From a bacterium (lineage in GTDB: Bacteria; Acidobacteriota; Blastocatellia; Pyrinomonadales; Pyrinomonadaceae), in the NCBI GenBank assembly GCA_029945985.1, contig JAQSDP010000024.1:1-8653 (forward strand): a stretch of DNA of 8,653 bases. Reading direction: 5' to 3'. The notes below the pieces were generated by a model. That model ran no database searches, had not been told where the DNA came from, and saw only the letters and a program-made list of their open reading frames with translations. Made by a program: the position numbers and the translations under genes. Every line of letters begins with the position of its first letter. Within the stretch, counting starts at the first letter, position 1. This document shows, piece after piece, positions 1 through 5,693 of this stretch.

Positions 1-13
1 AGCGATATTTTTT

Positions 14-832
14 ATGAAGAATTTTTTCGATTTCACAGGCAAAGTTGTGCTCGTCACCGGCGCCTCAAGCGGCATCGGCCGAGCTACTGGCGAATTGTTC
101 GGTCAATGCGGAGCAACGGTCGCGATCAGCTACCTCAAGAACAAGGCGGGCGCCGATGAGGCTGTGGCGGCGATCTCGGCGAATGCCCAGGCTAGATTTG
201 CGGGCGACGCGGGTGGAGCGGCTGTTGGTACGGCGACCATTCCGGCAATGGCGTTCCAGGCTGACGCCACCACCAATGAAGCAGTCGTCAAACTAGTGCG
301 CGAGGTCGAAGAGAATCTCGGAGGCATAGACATTCTCGTCAACAACGCCGGTTCGCTGGTCGAGCGGCTTCGCACGCAGGAGTTGACGGAGAATCGTTGG
401 AACGAGGTGATGCAGCTCAATGCGACGAGCGCATTTTTCGCCGCCCAAGCCGCGATCCCGAAAATGCTCGAGAAAGGAGGCGGAGCGATTGTCAATGTCA
501 CGTCGATCGCCGCGCGCAACGGGGGAGCTCCGGGGTCGATACACTATTCTTCCGCCAAGGCCGCAATGCTGACAATGACGAAGGGGCTAGCGAAGGAATA
601 CGCGAGTCAGGGGATACGCGTCAACGCAGTTTCGCCCGGCGTCATCGACACGCCGTACCACGAAACGTTCACCGCCCGCGACGTGTGGAACAACATGAGC
701 AACATGATCCCGATGGGCCGCGTCGGGAGATCGTCCGAGGTTGCTAGCGTTATCGCCTTTCTCGCGTCAGATGCCGCAGCCTACATATGCGGCGAAACTA
801 TCGAGATCAACGGCGGGATGTTGATGGATTAG
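14..832 (+). CDS. Short-chain dehydrogenase/reductase (SDR), classical FabG/KduD-like
   Basis: NAD(P)-dependent oxidoreductase of the classical SDR family, predicted cytoplasmic (no signal peptide). The 272-residue protein shows the cofactor motif TGASSGIG (T15-G22), the adenine-contacting Asp in QAD (D84), NNAG (110-113), catalytic N136, S164, and the YxxxK pair Y178/K182, then the SPG motif (207-209) and the GETIEINGG ending typical of the family. It is slightly longer than the usual ~250 residues because of an Ala/Gly-rich insertion at about 57-78. ATG 14 is chosen because it gives a normal SDR N-terminus; only 13 bases lie upstream, so no ribosome binding site can be judged. The next gene begins 16 bp downstream, suggesting an operon with the esterase and lyase. 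By that context it may reduce a keto-uronate released by the lyase (as DEH reductases do in alginate pathways) or oxidise a sugar. SDR membership is near certain; the substrate is inference. Confidence 0.93.
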   Translation: MKNFFDFTGKVVLVTGASSGIGRATGELFGQCGATVAISYLKNKAGADEAVAAISANAQARFAGDAGGAAVGTATIPAMAFQADATTNEAVVKLVREVEENLGGIDILVNNAGSLVERLRTQELTENRWNEVMQLNATSAFFAAQAAIPKMLEKGGGAIVNVTSIAARNGGAPGSIHYSSAKAAMLTMTKGLAKEYASQGIRVNAVSPGVIDTPYHETFTARDVWNNMSNMIPMGRVGRSSEVASVIAFLASDAAAYICGETIEINGGMLMD

Positions 833-848
833 AGAACTGTCTATAAAT

Positions 849-2159
849 ATGAGAAAAGCCTTATTCCTCGCACTGTTTGCGATCGCAGCCATTCTAAATA
901 TTTCGGCGCAAGAGTCGATCGGAACCTTTCAGGTGCGCGTTTCGCTGGATCGGCCGGATTGGAAATATGAGCTGGGCCAGCCGGCGAAGTTTTCGATCGC
1001 GACTACGCTCAATAACTCGCAGGCAGCCGGCCTTCCGGTGAAGTATTCGTGCGGCCCGGAACAGCAGCCGGCGGTGATCGAGAAGACGGTGACGTCGACC
1101 GATCAGCCGATCGTGGTAGAGACGCCGGGCATGAAGGATCCGGGATTCTATCGATGTATCGCGACGGTTGAGAAAGAAGGCAGGACCTATCGCGGACTCG
1201 CAACCGCGGGATACCGGCCTGATCAGATCAAGCCGGTTGTGACGGAGCCAGCTGACTTCGACAAGTTCTGGAATGAGGGCAAAGCGGCACTCGCAAAGAT
1301 CCCGCTCGACGCGAAGATGGAATTGCTGCCCTCTTTAAGCACGTCGAAGGTAGATGTCTACCACGTAAGCTTCCAAAACGTCGGTATGGGCATCAGCCGG
1401 GTAAGCCGGATCTACGGGATCTTGTGCGTGCCGAAGGATGTGAGTAAGAAATATCCCGCGGTGTTGCGAGTTCCCGGTGCCGGCGTTAGGAACTACACCG
1501 GGCAAGTAGCCCTCGCAGAAACGGGTCTGATCACACTCGAGATCGGCATCCACGGGATTCCGGTCAACCTTCCGCTCGAGTTATACGACCAGCTGCGAGT
1601 TGGGGCGTTGAACCGATACATGCTCTACAACCTGAACGATCGCGACGAGTACTACTATCGGCGCGTATTTCTGGGTACGGTTCGATCGAATGATTTTCTG
1701 GCGAGCCTTCCGCAGTACGACGGAAAGAATCTTGGGGTTATCGGTGGAAGTCAGGGTGGGATCCTTTCGATCGCGACTGCGGCGTTAGATCCGCGTGTGA
1801 AGGCTCTTGTAGCATCGTATCCGGCGATGTCTGATATGGCAGGATATACGGCGAATCGGGCCGGCGGTTGGCCACATATGTTTCGCGATGTAAAGAATCG
1901 CACGAAAGAGAATCTCGAAACGGCCTCGTATTACGACACGGTAAATTTCTCACGTCGGCTGAAGGTCCCCGGCATCTATTCGTGGGGCTTCAACGATGAG
2001 ACTTGCCCGCCAACGTCGATGTACGCGAGCTACAACGTGATCACCGCTCCGAAGACTCTTCTTCTCGGCCTTGAGATGGGCCATGCAAATTCGGTGGAAC
2101 AGAACGACCGCCTGAACACCTGGATAGAGAAGTTCCTCAAGGAGGGGAAGGCACAGTAG
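849..2159 (+). CDS. Secreted acetyl esterase, CE7/AXE1-like alpha/beta hydrolase
   Basis: Predicted exported carbohydrate esterase that would remove O-acetyl groups from a polysaccharide or oligosaccharide. The 436-residue protein has a Sec signal peptide (Arg/Lys then a hydrophobic core at about 4-17, cleavage likely after ISA at residue 20). A beta-sandwich/Ig-like N-terminal domain follows (about 25-120), then an AXE1-type hydrolase domain (about 130-432) opening with the DFDKFW motif found in CE7 enzymes. The nucleophile elbow is GGSQGG with S301, matching the CE7 GxSQG signature. Probable triad partners are D383 (in GFNDETCPP) and H412 (in MGHANS). Two other CE7 landmarks are altered: the RGQ oxyanion region reads as IHG around 234-236, and the His-Glu pair is His-Ala. 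The upstream ribosome binding site is weak (AGAGAA, 832-837). The stop directly abuts the lyase start, implying translational coupling. Acetyl esterase is the best guess; another ester substrate is possible. Confidence 0.82.
   Translation: MRKALFLALFAIAAILNISAQESIGTFQVRVSLDRPDWKYELGQPAKFSIATTLNNSQAAGLPVKYSCGPEQQPAVIEKTVTSTDQPIVVETPGMKDPGFYRCIATVEKEGRTYRGLATAGYRPDQIKPVVTEPADFDKFWNEGKAALAKIPLDAKMELLPSLSTSKVDVYHVSFQNVGMGISRVSRIYGILCVPKDVSKKYPAVLRVPGAGVRNYTGQVALAETGLITLEIGIHGIPVNLPLELYDQLRVGALNRYMLYNLNDRDEYYYRRVFLGTVRSNDFLASLPQYDGKNLGVIGGSQGGILSIATAALDPRVKALVASYPAMSDMAGYTANRAGGWPHMFRDVKNRTKENLETASYYDTVNFSRRLKVPGIYSWGFNDETCPPTSMYASYNVITAPKTLLLGLEMGHANSVEQNDRLNTWIEKFLKEGKAQ
2139..2151 (+). promoter_or_regulatory. 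Ribosome binding region for the lyase, inside the esterase 3' end
   Basis: A purine-rich run starting AAGGAGG (2139-2145) and continuing to 2151 precedes ATG 2160. The perfect AAGGAGG core is 14 nt from the ATG, longer than usual, but the run's 3' end (GGGGAAGG) is 8 nt away. With the TAG-ATG abutment it supports coupled translation of esterase and lyase, and supports ATG 2160 as the true start. Confidence 0.6.
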
Positions 2160-4151
2160 ATGTATAGAACGACCGCCCGACTCATAGCATTTGTTTTCGT
2201 GATCTCGCTTGCGGGATATGCTCAGGACGCCCAAGAACTTCAAGCTGAAAGAGAAGCAAACGCCCGGTTGAAGGGCGAACATCCGCTCGTTCAGATCGCC
2301 AGGACAAAGCCTTCATCGCTGCGTAAAGAACTGGCCGGCGTCCACCCGCGCGTATATCTGACGCAGGCCGACATCGACCAACTTAAGGAGAAAGCGAAGA
2401 CGCATCCTGAGCTGTGGCAGACGGCGTTGTCGCGTGTCCGGGCACTCACGGTCGAACCCGCTCCGGCTCCGGCACAAGAGCGCCGTGTCCAGAATGAGGT
2501 AGGGCTGGGGATCGCTGAGGCCGCGTTCGCATACAAGATGACCGGCGACCGGAAGTACTTCGATGCGGCGATGAAGTATATCGACGCGGGGATCAGCTAC
2601 GAAGTTTGGGGGTATACCTACAACAAACCTGACGTCGACCTTGCGGCCGGGCATCTGCTATACGGAATGGGCTGGGGATATGACCTGCTCTACAACGATC
2701 TGACGCCCGATCAGCGAACTCGTATCAGGAACAAACTTGTGCGGCAGGCGCGCCTTCTTCACGATTTCTTCAAGATCAAGAACGGAAAATCTTACGCTTA
2801 CAGTCAAAACCACACATTTATTCCGATCTCAGGGCTTGCTATCACGGCATATGCGTTGATGGATGAAGTTCCTGAAGCAAAGGAATGGGCGGCGACATCG
2901 CGCGCGATCTTCGACCGCGTGCTTGCGACGCTCGGGGAGGATGGATATTTTTACGAGAGCATGGAGTACTGGATCTTCTCGATGCCGTGGATCGTCCACT
3001 ATATGGATGCTCACGCGCAGTCGACGGGCGAAGATCTGTACAAGGGATTGGCTGGGCTCGAGAACACCCACAAGTTCATTGCTCACATTACCCTTCCCGG
3101 AGGCGAGTTCAACTTTGATTACGGCGATATCTATGCGGGGCCGATAACACGAGCCCGAAAAGGTAACGACTATGCACGCGAGCGGATCGATGGCAGGTTC
3201 CGTACGAACTACAACCTCCTATACAATCTCGCGTCTCGGTATAGAAGCGGCGAGGCTCAGGGGGTTGCGGACTGGGTGAAGTCCAAGGGGCAGGTGAACG
3301 CGGAAGAAATGTGGTCGTTCATCTGGTACAACCCGAAAATAAAAGCGGTCCCGATCCACGACCAGCCGAAGCATCATTGGTTTAAGGATCACGGTGTGGT
3401 TTTCTGGCGATCGTCGTGGGATGACGATGCGACGGCGTGGTCTTTCAAGGCCGGCCCGCCCGAGGGACATGCGGCGACGGCTAAGGTCAAGGCGTTTCCC
3501 GACTGGCGCCTGTCCAGCGGACACGCTCACCCTGACGCGGGTGGATTTATCATCTGGTCGAACGGACGATACCTGACCGGCGACAGCGGTTACGCGGGCG
3601 TTCCGATGACGGAACATCACAACACTGTCACGTTCGACGGACTCGGCCAGGCGAAAGAGGGCAAAGGGCACGACGCGTTCGCAGGCGTTTCGTACGATCT
3701 GATGAACCGGATCCGCGTTACCGACGTGAACTTTAGCGACGGCAAGGTGACCATATCGTCGGATCTGAAAGCCGCCTACGTGCCTGAGATCGGCGTCGAA
3801 AAGTTTACGCGGCTGTTCACGTTCACTGCTCCTTATGCGTTCCTGGTAGAGGATGAAATAAAGACTTCAAAGCCGAGGAAGATCGTGTCCTATCTTCACA
3901 GCGATAACGCCATAGTCAAAAGTGGCGGAGGGTTCGAGTTTGAACCAGGGAACCCTAGCCTGATGGTTGATTTGATCGAGCCGAAGGGGCTTGACGCGAT
4001 CATCGAGAAGAACATTCTCACCGCACCGGGCCGTCCGGGAAGTGTTGACAAGGGCGAACGAGAGGAACGAGGGGTACGGCTGGCGGTTTCACCGAAGAAT
4101 GTCGTGTCTGATTTTTCGATGAAAGCACGTTTGACGATCCGCGGCAGATGA
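2160..4151 (+). CDS. Secreted heparinase II/III-family polysaccharide lyase (alginate-lyase-like)
   Basis: Predicted exported polysaccharide lyase that would cleave uronic-acid-containing glycans by beta-elimination. The 663-residue protein has a signal peptide (hydrophobic about 8-18, cleavage likely after GYA, residue 21). An N-terminal alpha/alpha-toroid domain (about 58-390) opens with the HPRVYLT...I..L motif typical of DUF4962/alginate-lyase N-domains. A heparinase II/III-like beta-sandwich domain follows (about 400-660). Candidate catalytic residues, by analogy with PL15/PL17/PL21 enzymes that use Asn/His and Tyr in the helical domain plus a His in the sheet domain, are N217-H218 in YSQNHTF, a Tyr among 263/265/270, and H455/H457 in SGHAHPDAGG. 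H486-H487 in the next strand may also matter. Its start abuts the esterase stop. It could act on alginate, heparin-like, pectic or other uronate polymers; the fold is well supported, the substrate is not. The pairing with an esterase points to an acetylated substrate. Confidence 0.83.
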   Translation: MYRTTARLIAFVFVISLAGYAQDAQELQAEREANARLKGEHPLVQIARTKPSSLRKELAGVHPRVYLTQADIDQLKEKAKTHPELWQTALSRVRALTVEPAPAPAQERRVQNEVGLGIAEAAFAYKMTGDRKYFDAAMKYIDAGISYEVWGYTYNKPDVDLAAGHLLYGMGWGYDLLYNDLTPDQRTRIRNKLVRQARLLHDFFKIKNGKSYAYSQNHTFIPISGLAITAYALMDEVPEAKEWAATSRAIFDRVLATLGEDGYFYESMEYWIFSMPWIVHYMDAHAQSTGEDLYKGLAGLENTHKFIAHITLPGGEFNFDYGDIYAGPITRARKGNDYARERIDGRFRTNYNLLYNLASRYRSGEAQGVADWVKSKGQVNAEEMWSFIWYNPKIKAVPIHDQPKHHWFKDHGVVFWRSSWDDDATAWSFKAGPPEGHAATAKVKAFPDWRLSSGHAHPDAGGFIIWSNGRYLTGDSGYAGVPMTEHHNTVTFDGLGQAKEGKGHDAFAGVSYDLMNRIRVTDVNFSDGKVTISSDLKAAYVPEIGVEKFTRLFTFTAPYAFLVEDEIKTSKPRKIVSYLHSDNAIVKSGGGFEFEPGNPSLMVDLIEPKGLDAIIEKNILTAPGRPGSVDKGEREERGVRLAVSPKNVVSDFSMKARLTIRGR

Positions 4152-4153
4152 AA

Positions 4154-4186
4154 ACGGCGAGAAGCCGTGAATTGGTCGAGCCAATT
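4154..4186 (+). terminator. Two small tandem hairpins after the lyase gene, possible weak terminator
   Basis: Just after the TGA stop lie two perfect inverted repeats. The first is ACGGC/GCCGT (4154-4158 with 4164-4168, 5-nt loop). The second is AATTGG/CCAATT (4170-4175 with 4181-4186, 5-nt loop). What follows is ATTTAATG rather than a T tract, so intrinsic termination would be weak. They could instead protect the 3' end of the mRNA. The position after the last gene of module 1 and before a new promoter fits a transcript end. Confidence 0.4.
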
Positions 4187-4212
4187 ATTTAATGAACTCA
4201 ACCATTTTTCGA

Positions 4213-4240
4213 TTGACAGCAAGATAAATCGTTGTATTAT
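4213..4240 (+). promoter_or_regulatory. Sigma-70-type promoter for the ROK regulator and receptor
   Basis: A perfect -35 hexamer TTGACA (4213-4218) is separated by 16 nt from TATTAT (4235-4240), which matches TATAAT at five of six positions. The surroundings are AT-rich. Transcription would start near 4247, giving a leader of about 140 nt before the TTG start at 4389. This is the clearest promoter in the window. It implies that the ROK gene, and probably the receptor, form a transcription unit separate from the upstream enzymes. Confidence 0.6.
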
Positions 4241-4290
4241 GTCAAAGTCTTTTACAAATTAATTAACTGGACTTTTAAGAATTTGGCTAA

Positions 4291-4352
4291 TACGGTGCAA
4301 AGTTGCTCCCCGTACTGAAGCATATCCAGATCCCGTATGCAGCTTCGTACGG
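4291..4352 (+). promoter_or_regulatory. Structured 5' leader with two hairpins sharing complementary arms
   Basis: Hairpin A pairs TACGG (4291-4295) with CCGTA (4310-4314), with an inner GCA/TGC pairing. Hairpin B pairs CCGTATG (4333-4339) with CGTACGG (4346-4352) around a 6-nt loop, including one G-U pair. Because the arms are the same 5-mer and its complement, TACGG 4291 could pair with CCGTA 4333, and CCGTA 4310 with TACGG 4348. This gives a different fold. It does not match any riboswitch class I can recognise; a regulatory role is inference. Confidence 0.35.
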
Positions 4353-4388
4353 AAATTCATTTAATTTGTCAAAAGACGAAACAAAAGC

Positions 4389-5615
4389 TTGAGGAAGATA
4401 AACCCGAATAATTTTAGACTCGCGACACGCGGAACATCCCGCGAGATCAACCGTCAAATCGCCCTGACGCTGATCAGGACGCACCAGCCGGTTTCAAGAG
4501 CTGAGCTTTCGCGTCTGATGGAGACCAACCGAGCGAATGTAACGCTTCTGATAAATGAACTGCTCGAAGAGAATCTGGTTCGCGAGGAGGCTCAGAGCGA
4601 GCCGAACAAGCGTGGCCGCAAGCCGACCTCACTCTTCCTTAATTCACGCGACAGCCTCGCAGTTGCAATTGACGTTCGAGCGACGCGGACCTTCTTGATG
4701 CTTACCGATTCGACCGGCAACCAGATGGGCGAAGTGATAAGTTTTCCGACCAAGCTGGAGCCGGCCGATTTCGTTAAGGCCTTGGCGTGGCAGGTTCGAA
4801 AAGCATTGGGCGGCAAGCTAGATTCAGCGACGTGCGGAGGCATCGGTGTGGTCGTTCCGGGAATGCTCGACCTGAAGAACGGCACCGTCGTCCATTCGCC
4901 GACCCTGCGATGGCGCAACGTAGAGCTCTTGGACTTGATGCAGATAGAGTTCGGAGACATCGAGATACATCTCGAGAACTCGGGTAAGGCCTGTGCCCTT
5001 TCGCAGATCTGGTCGGTTCGCGGCGACGGCAGCGGACACAACGATATTGTTTTTGTCAGCGTATCGGACGGTGTCGGCGTAGGGATCGTCGTTAATGGCG
5101 AGTTGGTCCGCGGCCGTCACAACACCGCCGGCGAGTTTGGCCACGTGCCGCTCAGTATAGACGGGCCGCCATGCGCGTGCGGTGCGAATGGCTGCTGGGA
5201 AGCATACATATCGAACATCGCTACGCTGTCGCGCTATTTCGGAACAAGTGTCGGCAACCGAAAGCCGCAATCGATCGAACAGGCAGAATTCACGATAGAG
5301 ACGCTGATCGCCAGGGCTCGTGCAAACGATGGAAAAGCATTGACGGCGCTGCAATCGACCGCTCGATACCTCGGTCTCGGCCTGGCATCGATCATCAACG
5401 TCATTGATCCGTCGCGGATCTACATCGGGGGCGAGATCACCGAAGCATGGGACCTGCTGGAGCCGACCGTGAGAGACGCGATCAAAGAGCGCGTTCTCAG
5501 TTCGGAACTCGGCGAGGCGTCACTGCGCATCGTTCCGGCAATTGAATACCCGCGTCTGCGGGGAGCGGCGGCACTGATAACGGCGCCGGCGTTTGCGGCG
5601 CCTAAAGTCGCATAG
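4389..5615 (+). CDS. ROK-family transcriptional regulator (sugar-responsive, NagC/XylR-like)
   Basis: Predicted cytoplasmic DNA-binding regulator of 408 residues. The N-terminal winged helix-turn-helix (about 18-82) contains PVSRAELSRLM, a recognition helix near 46-60, and a wing with RGRKP (75-79). The ROK domain (about 88-400) keeps the sugar-contacting ExGH motif (E249-H252) and the zinc site H252, C262, C264, C269 in CACGANGCWE. Kinase features are lost: the phosphate-binding DxGGT motif reads as DVRAT near 95-99, and the END-A motif with the catalytic Asp reads ENSGKA (196-201). It should therefore bind a sugar but not phosphorylate it. The start is TTG; an in-frame TAA at 4362 limits upstream extension, no ATG or GTG lies between, and the first internal ATG (Met 44) would remove part of the helix-turn-helix. 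It probably controls the adjacent receptor and perhaps the upstream enzyme genes. Confidence 0.9.
   Translation: MRKINPNNFRLATRGTSREINRQIALTLIRTHQPVSRAELSRLMETNRANVTLLINELLEENLVREEAQSEPNKRGRKPTSLFLNSRDSLAVAIDVRATRTFLMLTDSTGNQMGEVISFPTKLEPADFVKALAWQVRKALGGKLDSATCGGIGVVVPGMLDLKNGTVVHSPTLRWRNVELLDLMQIEFGDIEIHLENSGKACALSQIWSVRGDGSGHNDIVFVSVSDGVGVGIVVNGELVRGRHNTAGEFGHVPLSIDGPPCACGANGCWEAYISNIATLSRYFGTSVGNRKPQSIEQAEFTIETLIARARANDGKALTALQSTARYLGLGLASIINVIDPSRIYIGGEITEAWDLLEPTVRDAIKERVLSSELGEASLRIVPAIEYPRLRGAAALITAPAFAAPKVA
5582..5602 (+). other. GC-rich hairpin at the 3' end of the ROK gene
   Basis: GGCGCCG (5582-5588) pairs perfectly with CGGCGCC (5596-5602) around a 7-nt loop, within the last codons of the ROK gene (Ala/Pro-rich C-terminus). 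No T tract follows, so it is not a classical terminator. A second weaker hairpin (CCCG 5627-5630 with CGGG 5645-5648, inner GCGC/GCGT) sits in the gap. Either could pause polymerase or help set the ratio of regulator to receptor mRNA. It may also be a simple consequence of GC-rich codons. Confidence 0.3.
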
Positions 5616-5680
5616 ATGAAGTTCAGCCCGGCGCTTCAGCGTGACGGGTACCTACCAAGCGGAAAGTATTGTCCAAAGAA

Positions 5681-5687
5681 GGAGAGG
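5681..5687 (+). promoter_or_regulatory. Strong ribosome binding site of the TonB-dependent receptor
   Basis: GGAGAGG, within the longer AAGAAGGAGAGG, lies 6 nt before ATG 5694. It decides between that start and an in-frame ATG at 5616, which directly follows the ROK stop, has no ribosome binding site and would put a 26-residue polar extension before the signal peptide. Confidence 0.75.
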
Positions 5688-5693
5688 ATTATC

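Noticed and set aside
130..519. Reverse-strand open frame of 129 codons opposite the SDR
   Set aside because: The SDR frame carries all family motifs; the antisense protein is low-complexity Ser/Ala-rich without recognisable domains.
878..887. GCGATCGC octamer resembling the cyanobacterial HIP1 repeat
   Set aside because: Only one copy of the full octamer was seen, and the gene content is not cyanobacterial; the wider CGATCG cluster is reported separately.
3219..3671. Reverse-strand open frame of 150 codons opposite the lyase
   Set aside because: Arg/Val-rich with no domain; it overlaps the conserved heparinase catalytic region, so it is a shadow.
4824..5354. Long reverse-strand open frame (176 codons) opposite the ROK gene
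   Set aside because: It lies fully inside a gene with strong ROK motifs, has no family signature and no ribosome binding site, and is the usual antisense by-product of GC-rich codons.
4389..5615. ROK sugar kinase (glucokinase-like) instead of a regulator
   Set aside because: An N-terminal winged helix is present, and both the phosphate-binding DxGGT motif and the catalytic Asp motif are missing.
5616..5693. Separate small leader-peptide gene between ROK and receptor
   Set aside because: The frame runs without a stop into the receptor and has no ribosome binding site, so it is not an independent small gene.
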